From PALSA-270 sp963770915 (GTDB taxonomy: Bacteria > Acidobacteriota > Terriglobia > Terriglobales > Acidobacteriaceae): a DNA stretch of 64,000 nucleotides. The notes beneath the pieces are model-generated. The model was not told the origin of the DNA. It saw nothing but the letters and a program-made list of their open reading frames with translations, and ran no database searches. Within the stretch, counting starts at the first letter, position 1. Each line of letters starts with the position of its first letter. This document shows, one piece after another, positions 25,163 to 32,486 of this stretch. The stretch is taken from positions 124,001 through 188,000 of the forward strand of contig CAVYRG010000002.1 in the NCBI GenBank assembly GCA_963770915.1, written 5' to 3'. The position numbers and the translations under genes were made by a program.

Positions 25163-26338
25163 ATGGATATAGTGAAGCCCATGGAGTCCGTATCGGTCGT
25201 ACGCTGCCCTGGCTGCGGCTACGACGGCAACAATCCTTTTTTTCGCTTCTGCGGGATTTGCGGGTCTGCTCTGGAGAGAGAATCCCGCGCCGCTCCTCCG
25301 CCTGCCAAGGCGAGCAAGATGCCTGCTCTCGTGGTCAGCAGCTATTCCATCCTCGGGCTCGTGGACGAACCTGCGTCGAGCGAATCGGCTGTCAAACAAG
25401 CTCCCAATAAGGCTCTGCCAGCTCCGAATGCCGGCAAATCGCCTTCTCTTCCCGAGGCGAGCTACCCTCTTCAAGCCAGCCCCAGCACCGCTTATCTGCT
25501 GGAAGACGACGAGGATGAAGATGCGTCTGCTGCGCCTCGCATACGCCTAGCCCTGGGCCTGACAGTGCTTGTGATTGGCGCAGCCGCCCTCGCCTGGCAG
25601 TGGTATCTCTATGGATCTCCGCTCGCATATTTCGCCGGCGCAACCCGAACGAGTGCGATGGCTTCGCCGTCTCCCCGCGCTGTGATTGATCGAGCGCCCG
25701 CCCAAGCTGCGTCTCCCGCTCCCTCTCAAAGCGCCGCACTCTCCGCGAACACGGAAGAAATGGAGAAGACCGAAGCTCCGCCTCCGCAATCGGTCCCAGA
25801 GACCCAAGTTGCGCCTGCGCCCCAAAGCAAAACCGCTGACTCGTTGCCTGGGCGGGCTGCCGTCGACACGCCCGCAGGCACGCAGGCTCCGGTGCAACAG
25901 TCTGCGGTTGAGGCTGCAACCCGCATAGCTGGCGCGGATGTCGCTATGGCTGCCCCGGCTAAGCCCACTGCATCCCGGACCGCTGACACGTCCGCCGCTT
26001 CTGTCGCCCAGCCCGACAAGGTTTCGGCCGCTGACGCCGATCAGTTATTGGCGGAAGGTCAAAAATATCTCTACGGCGACGGCGTCGCGCAAAATTGTGG
26101 CCTCGCCCTGCAGGATCTGCGCGCGGCCGCCCCCGTCAACGCCGAAGCCGCCAGCCTTTTGGGCACGATGTACGCCAGCGGCCATTGTGTGGACAAGAAT
26201 CTCGCCCCTGCCTACCGCTGGTATGCTCGCGCACTGCATAAGGAGCCCAGCAGCACCCGCTTCCAAAAAGATCTGACCGCCCTGTGGAACCAGATGACAC
26301 CTGCGGAAAAGCAAGCCGCAGTTCGCATCGCCCCTTAG
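25163..26338 (+). CDS. membrane protein with N-terminal zinc ribbon and C-terminal Sel1-like repeats
   Basis: 391 residues from ATG 25163; ATG 25181 is an alternative, and the longer frame to 25043 overlaps the terminator. Zinc ribbon at the start (CPGCGYDGNNPFFRFCGICG in parts, two CxxC). An acidic stretch (LEDDEDEDAS) precedes one membrane helix (LALGLTVLVIGAAALAWQW). A long Ala/Pro/Ser linker follows. The last 100 residues match Sel1-like units (AEGQKYLYGDGVAQNCGLAL, SLLGTMYASGHCVDKNLAPAYRWYARAL in parts). Likely an inner-membrane scaffold with the repeats outside the cytoplasm. Function unknown. Confidence 0.8.
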   Translation: MDIVKPMESVSVVRCPGCGYDGNNPFFRFCGICGSALERESRAAPPPAKASKMPALVVSSYSILGLVDEPASSESAVKQAPNKALPAPNAGKSPSLPEASYPLQASPSTAYLLEDDEDEDASAAPRIRLALGLTVLVIGAAALAWQWYLYGSPLAYFAGATRTSAMASPSPRAVIDRAPAQAASPAPSQSAALSANTEEMEKTEAPPPQSVPETQVAPAPQSKTADSLPGRAAVDTPAGTQAPVQQSAVEAATRIAGADVAMAAPAKPTASRTADTSAASVAQPDKVSAADADQLLAEGQKYLYGDGVAQNCGLALQDLRAAAPVNAEAASLLGTMYASGHCVDKNLAPAYRWYARALHKEPSSTRFQKDLTALWNQMTPAEKQAAVRIAP

Positions 26339-26407
26339 CCTCCATCTCCTGGCAGATCTTCCCTCCCCCCTGCTCCCGCCGCCTCCCCTGTCCTTATTTG
26401 CCAGTCG

Positions 26408-26415
26408 GTACTTTG
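26408..26415. repeat. left target-site duplication (8 bp) of the IS1-like element
   Basis: GTACTTTG, identical to the bases at 28743-28750 directly outside the right terminal repeat. Confidence 0.88.
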
Positions 26416-26432
26416 GGTGGTGTCCTAATTTG
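26416..26432. repeat. left terminal inverted repeat of the IS1-like element
   Basis: GGTGGTGTCCTAATTTG, a perfect inverted match to 28726-28742. The stop codon of the leftward passenger gene (26425-26427) lies inside it. Confidence 0.93.
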
Positions 26433-27360
26433 CTTTCTTAAGTTCCTCGTCTGTTTGGTTGTACTCAACGCAAGCGTCAAGGCCATTCAAATCAGCCCTC
26501 ATGACAGTACAAAAATGAGTCCAATGTGGGCGCTCGAAAATATCATCGTAGGTGATTTCTCCCCAGATTTTGAACACTTTTACCCCTTGACTGATAGCTG
26601 TGAGCATGGGTTGGGGGAATGTAACTTTGTTGGTGACGAGGACAACAGAACTATTGGGGAACAAGACGGATATTGCTGTCGGCGTAGTTTGCACAGGGGC
26701 CTTCAGTGGTTCGTTGGGATTGAGCAAATTCCAATGAAGGACCATCTTGGTTCGTATGCAGGGGCTTCTTCCCGTATTTCCGATAACGGTATAAATGGTC
26801 GTTTCGGTATCTGCCTTAAAGGGCAATGCTGGAACCACATCAACACGAACCATACCGATCCAAGCTCGTTGGTCCAAGCGGGAGGTGGCGATACTGGCAT
26901 CAAGAGCAGCCCTGCTCTGCTTGTTGCTAGCGTCCAGAGCATCCTTGGCCTTGTCGGCGATCCTCTTATCTTGCGCGACCATGTCCTCAGCCGCTTGCCT
27001 GATTTTATTCGCAGCGCTCGACATGGTTTCCATTTTGTTAGCCTGTTTCTTGGCGGCTTCCGCCAGAGTATGAGTATCGGTAGACCCAGCGCGGATTTCA
27101 TGCCACTGCATGAATCCGACAGCGACACCACAAATGCCAGAGAAGGCGATGGCCGCCGTGAGCCAGATCATCCACAACTCGGCACGTTTAACGCGATCCT
27201 CAATGCCCTTAACCTCGGACTGCACCTCTTGGTTGGCTACGCTTTGTGCCTTTGTGGACAATGGATCATTTGGCGGGGATGGCGGATTGGTCGGCTGACC
27301 GCTAGGACATTGCTCTGCGGTTTGTTGCTCGATGGGTTGGCCGGGATTGTCGTCTGGCAT
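26425..27360 (-). CDS. IS passenger: membrane-anchored coiled-coil protein
   Basis: 311 residues from ATG 27360. A hydrophilic N-terminus rich in Pro/Gln is followed by one membrane helix (LWMIWLTAAIAFSGICGVAVGF). A coiled-coil/Ala-Lys stretch comes next (EAAKKQANKMETMSSAANKI, VAQDKRIADKAKDALDASNK in parts), and then a beta-rich domain of about 130 residues (RAWIGMVRVDVVPALPF, YTVIGNTGRSPCIRTKM). That last part resembles phage- or plasmid-borne immunity-like membrane proteins in architecture only; no family is claimed. It is transcribed away from the transposase and its stop lies inside the left terminal repeat, so it travels with the element. Confidence 0.75.
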   Translation of the reverse strand: MPDDNPGQPIEQQTAEQCPSGQPTNPPSPPNDPLSTKAQSVANQEVQSEVKGIEDRVKRAELWMIWLTAAIAFSGICGVAVGFMQWHEIRAGSTDTHTLAEAAKKQANKMETMSSAANKIRQAAEDMVAQDKRIADKAKDALDASNKQSRAALDASIATSRLDQRAWIGMVRVDVVPALPFKADTETTIYTVIGNTGRSPCIRTKMVLHWNLLNPNEPLKAPVQTTPTAISVLFPNSSVVLVTNKVTFPQPMLTAISQGVKVFKIWGEITYDDIFERPHWTHFCTVMRADLNGLDACVEYNQTDEELKKAN

Positions 27361-27366
27361 TGCGTT

Positions 27367-27414
27367 AGTGTAACACAACAACTGCTTGACAACTAATCCT
27401 TTATGTAATACAGT
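27367..27414. promoter_or_regulatory. divergent promoters between passenger gene and transposase
   Basis: Plus strand: TTGACA (27386-27391), 17-base spacer, TACAGT (27409-27414), only six bases before the transposase ATG. Minus strand: TACACT (complement of 27367-27372), also six bases before the ATG at 27360, with a weak -35. Both spacings predict transcription beginning at or next to the start codon, so leaderless mRNAs. Confidence 0.6.
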
Positions 27415-27420
27415 TAAGTC

Positions 27421-28248
27421 ATGGCAAACGTACTCAGTGTCGAAAAGCAACTCGCGATCATCGCAGCCTTGGCTGAAGGTTCCAGCATCCGCTCCATCGA
27501 GCGCATTACGGGAGTTCACCGCGATACGATCATGCGGCTAGGTGTTCGCGTCGGTAAGGGCTGCGAGATGTTGCTGGATTCCAAGATGCAGGATTTAGGT
27601 TGCAACTACCTGCAGCTAGATGAAGTGTGGGGATTCATTGGCAAAAAGGAACGACATTTGCGCCCCGGCGATGACCCACAGTATGGCGATGTCTGGACGT
27701 TCTGCGCTATTGATTCGGAGACGAAGCTGGTGCCAGCGTTCAAGTGTGGGAAGCGCAACGCGGAGACGGCCAACGCCTTTGTGCAGGACATCGCGAATCG
27801 AGTCCGTAATCGCGTTCAAATATCGACTGATGCGCTGGGGGCATACGGCGAAGCTGTTGAACGGGCGTTTGGCGCAGACGTTGATTACGGCCAGATCGTG
27901 AAAGTCTACGTTCACGATTCTGCACATCACCCGGAGCGGCAGTACAGTGCTCCATCGTTCGCCTCTGCATACCGTAGGCCGATTGCTGGCAATCCTGAGA
28001 TGGGACTAGTCTCGACGAGCCATATCGAACGGCTTAACGCGACTACCCGGCTACACGTAAAACGGCTTTCGCGTCTCACGCTGGCTTTTAGCAAGAAGTT
28101 TGAGAACTTCCAAACCGCTGTCGCGCTGCATTTCGCCTACTACAATCTTGTGCGCCGTCATGCTACGCTGCGCTGCACCCCAGCCATGGCAGCGGGAATA
28201 GAGAAGGAATTTTGGAGCGTGGCCGATTTGGTAGAGGCTACCGCGTGA
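27421..28248 (+). CDS. IS1-family-like DDE transposase
   Basis: 275 residues in one frame. N-terminal helix-turn-helix (SIRSIERITGVHRDTIMRL). Catalytic residues fit D67 (LQLDEVWGFIGKKER), D137 (ISTDALGAY) and E203 (TSHIERLN). The end (SRLTLAFSKKFENFQTAVA then HFAYYN) parallels the IS1 InsB tail, where SFSKSVELH precedes HYLN. Unlike IS1 itself no -1 frameshift is needed. All catalytic residues are present, and with intact ends the element should be able to move. It overlaps the next gene by four bases (GTGA), which suggests translational coupling. Confidence 0.9.
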   Translation: MANVLSVEKQLAIIAALAEGSSIRSIERITGVHRDTIMRLGVRVGKGCEMLLDSKMQDLGCNYLQLDEVWGFIGKKERHLRPGDDPQYGDVWTFCAIDSETKLVPAFKCGKRNAETANAFVQDIANRVRNRVQISTDALGAYGEAVERAFGADVDYGQIVKVYVHDSAHHPERQYSAPSFASAYRRPIAGNPEMGLVSTSHIERLNATTRLHVKRLSRLTLAFSKKFENFQTAVALHFAYYNLVRRHATLRCTPAMAAGIEKEFWSVADLVEATA

Positions 28249-28556
28249 GCTATATCGAGGAATTGCGGGACGTAATTCGGCGGCTGCACGGCGCAGAGGC
28301 CACGCACGTTGAAAGCATCCCAGTGAAAGAGACATTCCAGGGACGGACGATTTGGGAGGGGATTGTTGAAGTGTTCGATCTAACAGGACACACCACAGCG
28401 CACAGAGTTTACGCATGGGCACATGAAACGGACGACCCAGACAAACCGATTCGGCACGTTACAGTGTTGCATCTTCATCCCATCAAATCGGCTCAGGATG
28501 CGGTACGAGCCGCAATCATGCAAGAAGCAAGGAACCTTGGCACAGAAGAAAGCTAA
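28245..28556 (+). CDS. IS passenger: small protein of unknown function
   Basis: 103 residues from GTG 28245, overlapping the transposase stop by four bases. Begins VSYIEELRDVIRRLHGAEATH. A beta-rich core (GRTIWEGIVEVFDLTGHTTA, AYAWAHETDD in parts) resembles compact alpha/beta accessory proteins seen next to many transposases, but I cannot name it. The four-base overlap implies co-translation with the transposase, so a role in transposition or its control is plausible. The last 20 bases overlap the start of the next gene. Confidence 0.72.
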   Translation: MSYIEELRDVIRRLHGAEATHVESIPVKETFQGRTIWEGIVEVFDLTGHTTAHRVYAWAHETDDPDKPIRHVTVLHLHPIKSAQDAVRAAIMQEARNLGTEES

Positions 28557-28719
28557 AATCGGGCGACCCAAACTGCCGAAGGGCGCAGCAAAGGGCAGAA
28601 TCGTGCCTGTGCGCTTCACACCAGACGATCTAAAGGCAATCTCGGCACGAGCGAAGGCCAGCAAGCAAAACATCTCCGAGTGGATTCGGAGCACTTTAAG
28701 GACCGCTGCCAATGTCTGA
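28537..28719 (+). CDS. IS passenger: ribbon-helix-helix-like DNA-binding protein
   Basis: 60 residues from TTG 28537 (AAGGAA just upstream). A basic start (AQKKAKIGRPKLPKGAAKGR) is followed by IVPVRFTPDDLKAISARAKA and SEWIRSTLRTAA, the strand-helix-helix pattern of MetJ/Arc repressors and MobC-type proteins. It ends seven bases before the right terminal repeat. It probably binds the element ends or the divergent promoter region. An ATG in the same frame upstream at 28423 would overlap most of the previous gene and is less likely. Confidence 0.7.
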   Translation: MAQKKAKIGRPKLPKGAAKGRIVPVRFTPDDLKAISARAKASKQNISEWIRSTLRTAANV

Positions 28720-28725
28720 GAAGTT

Positions 28726-28742
28726 CAAATTAGGACACCACC
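28726..28742. repeat. right terminal inverted repeat of the IS1-like element
   Basis: CAAATTAGGACACCACC, the exact complement of the left repeat. Confidence 0.93.
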
Positions 28743-28750
28743 GTACTTTG
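28743..28750. repeat. right target-site duplication (8 bp)
   Basis: GTACTTTG, identical to 26408-26415. Confidence 0.88.
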
Positions 28751-29067
28751 CAACTAGTAGCCAAACCAAGCGAATGCTGTTAAGGTGTCGCCGCAGTTCC
28801 TCGCGCATCCTGCCGACAGGCCTCGAGGCCAAGGCTGTGCCATCACCATCGAGCCTGACGGCTCCTCCACACCCACGATGCCCATTGTGATGATGGGCGT
28901 AGGAGAATAGAAGCGCCAGCCACGCCGGGCAAAGCACCCTCAAACCGGCCCCGTGATTCATGTCACAGTGAATGGTGACGCGAACAGCATGCCGCACCAT
29001 TCGCGTAGAGCTAGCCTGAATGAGAGTTCCGTCTCTTTCTTAGCGCAAGACAGATTGGCTCGCCGCT
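28751..29067. other. intergenic region, 317 bp, with a possible gene scrap
   Basis: An open stretch on the plus strand ending at a TAG near 28911 reads GQGCAITIEPDGSSTPTMPI, which looks like the end of a real protein but has no start. It may be the tail of a gene disrupted before or by the IS insertion. Nothing else supported. Confidence 0.3.
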
Positions 29068-30945
29068 ATGCCAAGTCACGAGATTCCTCACCCCACTCCC
29101 GAGTCCGGCACAGTCCCCTCCTTCCCTTGGGAAACATCAATCGCCGTTTTCACGGCAATCGGGATCGCAACTCACGTTGCCCTTCGTTATACGACTCAGC
29201 TTTCCCCTTCGGGCTTGCTGATTCCACTCCAGCTCACCCTCGCCGCGGGCGGAATCCCCATCCTCTTCACCTTGGCCCGAAAACTATGGGCAGGCGAGTT
29301 CGGCTCGGATCTGCTGGCCGGCATTTCTATTCTCTCCTCCGTCCTCCTCGGCCAATACCTGGTGGGAGCCATCATTGTGTTGATGCTTTCCGGCGGCTCT
29401 GCCCTGGAGCAATTCGCCACCCGACGCGCTTCTTCTGTGCTTGACGCTCTGGCCAAACGAATGCCCCAGGTCGCCCATCGCAAGCAAGGAAATGTCGTCG
29501 AGGAGATCAAGCTGAATGACGTCCGCGTGGGCGACTACGTGATCGTTCTTCCCCATGAGATTTGTCCCGTCGACGCTGTCGTCGTGGCCGGCCACGGCGT
29601 GATGGATGAGTCCTACCTCACCGGCGAGCCCTTCGAGATGCGCAAGACTCCCGGTTCGAAAGTTCTCTCGGGAGCCATCAACGGTGATATAGCACTCACG
29701 GTCCAGGCGGAAAAGCTGGCCGTCGATTCGCGCTACGCCAAAATCATGCGGGTCATGGAACAGACCCAACAACGACGGCCGCAGCTGCGCCGCATCGGCG
29801 ATCGACTAGGAGCCTGGTATACGCCAATTGCCGTTGGCTTGGCGGCTGGAACCTGGCTGGTCACGGGAAACTCAATGCGATTCCTGGCGGTTGTCGTCAT
29901 TGCTACGCCCTGCCCGCTGATTTTGGCGATTCCGGTAGCGGTAATCGGAGCGATTTCTCTTTCCGCCAAACACAGCATCGTGATCAAGAATCCCGCCGCG
30001 CTGGAGCAAATCACGACCTGCCGCACTCTGATTTTCGACAAGACCGGGACCCTCACTTACGGCAAGCCCAAGGTCACAGAGATTCTCTGCGGCCCCGGCA
30101 TTCGTCGCGAAGAACTGCTGCAGGCCGCGGCCAGCCTGGAACAGTTCTCCAAACATCCCCTGGCTGCCGCGGTGGTAGACGCGGCTCGCGAAGAACACCT
30201 CGCCCTCGCCGACGTTAACACGATGCGCGAAAACCCGGGCGAAGGCCTGCTTGGGCTGGTCGCCGGGCGCAAAGTACGCATCACGGGCCGCAAGAAGATC
30301 GATGCCACCCGATTTGCCTTGCCTCCCGCCGCGCCGGGTCTTGAGTGTCTCGTCTTCATCGACGACCAGTATGCCGGAGCCTTTCGCTTTCACGATGCGC
30401 CCCGGCTGGATACTCAGCCGTTCCTGCACCACCTGGGACCCAAACACGAAGTCACCCGCGTCCTGCTCGTCTCCGGCGACCGTGAGTCCGAAGTCCGCTA
30501 TCTGGCCGAGCAAGTCGGTATAACCGAAGTGCACGCCGAGCAGACTCCGGAAGATAAGGTCGCCCTGGTGCAGAAGGAAACTAACCTGGCGCGGACTTTG
30601 TTCATTGGCGATGGCATCAATGATGCTCCCGCTTTGACCGCCGCGACCGTCGGGGTGGCTTTCGGTCCCAACAGTGACATTGCTTCCGAGGCTGCCGATG
30701 CCGTCATCCTTACCGCCTCTTTGGCCAAGGTCGATGAGCTCATTCATGTGAGCCACCGCATGCGCTCCATTGCTTTGCAAAGCGCGGTCGGTGGAATGGC
30801 CGCTAGCCTTGTCGGTATGGTCGCGGCTGCCCTTGGTTATTTGCCGCCTTTGGAAGGGGCCATTCTGCAGGAAATCATCGACTTCCTTGCGGTGGCCAAT
30901 GCAGTGCGTGTAGCGTTGCCCACCAGCGACCTGGCCGACTTCTGA
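29068..30945 (+). CDS. P1B-type heavy-metal-transporting ATPase (TPC motif)
   Basis: 625 residues with about eight membrane helices, no N-terminal heavy-metal-binding domain. Motifs: TGE in the actuator domain (SYLTGEPFEM), the membrane metal site TPCPL at 280-284, phosphorylated Asp324 in DKTGTLT, the HP motif in FSKHPLA and the hinge GDGINDAP near 514. The Thr-Pro-Cys motif replaces the Cys-Pro-Cys of copper and zinc pumps, so the metal is uncertain. TPC is associated with the less-studied P1B-5 group, but this protein lacks a hemerythrin tail. It likely exports a transition metal. A histidine kinase scrap follows. Confidence 0.92.
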   Translation: MPSHEIPHPTPESGTVPSFPWETSIAVFTAIGIATHVALRYTTQLSPSGLLIPLQLTLAAGGIPILFTLARKLWAGEFGSDLLAGISILSSVLLGQYLVGAIIVLMLSGGSALEQFATRRASSVLDALAKRMPQVAHRKQGNVVEEIKLNDVRVGDYVIVLPHEICPVDAVVVAGHGVMDESYLTGEPFEMRKTPGSKVLSGAINGDIALTVQAEKLAVDSRYAKIMRVMEQTQQRRPQLRRIGDRLGAWYTPIAVGLAAGTWLVTGNSMRFLAVVVIATPCPLILAIPVAVIGAISLSAKHSIVIKNPAALEQITTCRTLIFDKTGTLTYGKPKVTEILCGPGIRREELLQAAASLEQFSKHPLAAAVVDAAREEHLALADVNTMRENPGEGLLGLVAGRKVRITGRKKIDATRFALPPAAPGLECLVFIDDQYAGAFRFHDAPRLDTQPFLHHLGPKHEVTRVLLVSGDRESEVRYLAEQVGITEVHAEQTPEDKVALVQKETNLARTLFIGDGINDAPALTAATVGVAFGPNSDIASEAADAVILTASLAKVDELIHVSHRMRSIALQSAVGGMAASLVGMVAAALGYLPPLEGAILQEIIDFLAVANAVRVALPTSDLADF

Positions 30946-31027
30946 TCTTTCGCCCCGCGCTTTTGAACCTCTTCTCACTCCAGTTCCCGCTCCCTTAAAG
31001 AAATTCCCCCTTCCGCCGATTTTCACA

Positions 31028-31270
31028 TTGTCCAGCCATGGCTGCTCCCGCAGATGCTTTCGCGGGATTCCGGCCGAAATTCAGCCCCGCGTTTTTGAGC
31101 CTTTCTTTACGACCAAAGACGTCGGCAAAGGGACCGGGCAGGGTTTGGCGCTGGCGCACTCTGTCGTGGTGAATCGTCACGAAGGCCAGATTTGGTTTGA
31201 AACCGAAGTGGGCCGGGGGACGACTTTCTTTATTCGCCTGCCCATCGAGATCGGCGTGGCCGTCTCCTAG
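31028..31270 (+). pseudogene. histidine kinase ATPase-domain remnant
   Basis: 80 codons holding only the end of a HATPase_c domain: RVFEPFFTTKDVGKGTGQGL (F and G2 boxes) then VNRHEGQIWFETEVGRGTTF and FIRLPI. The N, dimerisation and sensor parts are missing and no start region fits the domain, so this is a truncated relic of a sensor kinase gene. It follows the P-type ATPase and may mark a lost metal-responsive two-component system. Confidence 0.75.
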
Positions 31271-31642
31271 ATTTTGTTCACGGACGAGACGCCAGTCACA
31301 GCAAGAATTGTTTCGCCCTGGGAGAACACGCGCGAAGAGTGGGGTTCGCAGAAGAATCGGCGCTTCAATGAACTACACAATTTTCACCGCAAATAAAAAG
31401 AGCGTCCCGAACTCTTTCGAGTCGTGGGCGCCCGAACAGCCCTCCCCCAGAACTGCTCATCCACACCATACAAACTCTGGCGGAAAATGCATATCCCACC
31501 TTCGTGCCATTGCCAGTTACGAATGGGCCAAGCAACCCAACTTGGTCCTAAAACCTCCTAACCCAGGTAACTGGATGAGAGAAAGCCATGGCGGAGGGGC
31601 CCAGATTTTATGGGTCCCCAACTGATGCTCTGAGGAGGCCAC
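31271..31642. other. intergenic region, 372 bp
   Basis: No gene, RNA or repeat that I can support. Open frames here read as low-quality sequence without family patterns. Confidence 0.4.
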
Positions 31643-32359
31643 TCAACGATTCCTTACAATGAAAAATAGTCTTTCTGATTTCGCAGCCGGTCGCCTGCGA
31701 TTGGGGTCCACCACTCGCACATTCGTAAAATGGCTACGCAGAGCCGACACGATCTTTTGCAACGGAAACGATACCTCGATGATGTCCTCTTCATGGAGAA
31801 CGTAGCGGGTATGAGCCACGTTCTCGAAGACTTTGATGTTCCAATTCGACCCACGATTCGCGAGCGAGGTCACGTCAATGATCAAGAGGTTCCGTCCGAA
31901 CCGATGCACCCAGGGTGGCTCGGCGATATGCCGGTCGAGTTTCCGTTGTGTGTTGATGTCAAAGATGAAGCACCCACCCGCCGATAAATGCCGCCGTACC
32001 CTAACGAATACTTTTTCCCAATCGGAGAAGCGCCGAACGTGATTAATCGAATCGAATACACAGAAAATCACGTCGAATCGCTGGTTGATTTGAAAATCGA
32101 CCATATCTTGCCGGAAGAGTTTCGATCGAGAGACTTTCTTGCGTGCGACTGAAAGCATCCTGCTCGAAATATCCAGCCCAGAAACGTGGTAACTGCCCTG
32201 CAAATGCTTCAGCATTGATCCGGTTCCGCACCCCAGTTCGAGGACGTTTTTCGCGTTCGGGTTCGTCTCTCGAATGAGCTGCGTAAGGTGCTCTGCTGCT
32301 TCTGAGCGATCTCCCATTACGGCGTCATAGAACTTGCCGAAGATCTCATACGATGGCAT
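31643..32359 (-). CDS. class I SAM-dependent methyltransferase
   Basis: 238 residues from ATG 32359 (MPSYEIFGKFYDAVMGDR). Motif I for SAM binding is VLELGCGTGSML, followed by GLDISSRMLSVARKK (acidic ribose loop). Motif post-I is FRQDMVDF and motif II is FDVIFCVFDSINH. It belongs to the Methyltransf_25-like small-molecule methyltransferases. The substrate cannot be inferred. Upstream codons in frame lack family similarity and no strong ribosome site marks the start. Confidence 0.85.
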   Translation of the reverse strand: MPSYEIFGKFYDAVMGDRSEAAEHLTQLIRETNPNAKNVLELGCGTGSMLKHLQGSYHVSGLDISSRMLSVARKKVSRSKLFRQDMVDFQINQRFDVIFCVFDSINHVRRFSDWEKVFVRVRRHLSAGGCFIFDINTQRKLDRHIAEPPWVHRFGRNLLIIDVTSLANRGSNWNIKVFENVAHTRYVLHEEDIIEVSFPLQKIVSALRSHFTNVRVVDPNRRRPAAKSERLFFIVRNR

Positions 32360-32448
32360 ATCGTTCAGTTTAACAAGCAGTGTCTCCGGTGCAACCGCGC
32401 TAGCGAACATCCGGAAGCCCCTAATTGATCCGCCCATGAACGATCAGC

Positions 32449-32472
32449 CGGGTGCCCCAGGTCTCGCGCATC
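32449..32472. repeat. dispersed repeat, family B fragment
   Basis: GGGTGCCCCAGGTCTCGCGC, one arm of the element seen complete at 39374-39412. Confidence 0.45.
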
Positions 32473-32486
32473 CGCCCCCCTTCGCA

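Larger units (their letters stand above)
26416..28742. mobile_element. complete IS1-like insertion sequence with passenger genes, 2327 bp
   Basis: Bounded by perfect 17-bp terminal inverted repeats, GGTGGTGTCCTAATTTG at 26416-26432 and its complement at 28726-28742. Identical 8-bp direct repeats (GTACTTTG) lie outside. The outer GGTGxTG resembles IS1 ends, and IS1 makes 8-10-bp duplications. The transposase (27421-28248) has IS1 InsB features. The element also carries a divergent membrane protein (26425-27360), a 103-residue protein and a ribbon-helix-helix-like protein. Classical IS1 is about 768 bp with no cargo, so this is an enlarged relative. Intact ends and duplication point to a recent insertion. 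Confidence 0.92.

Noticed and set aside
28725..29000. 91-codon minus-strand frame next to the IS right end
   Set aside because: Starts in normal intergenic sequence and reads into the terminal repeat; no family pattern.
31271..31625. Open frame after the kinase remnant
   Set aside because: Continues the remnant in another frame without any recognisable domain.
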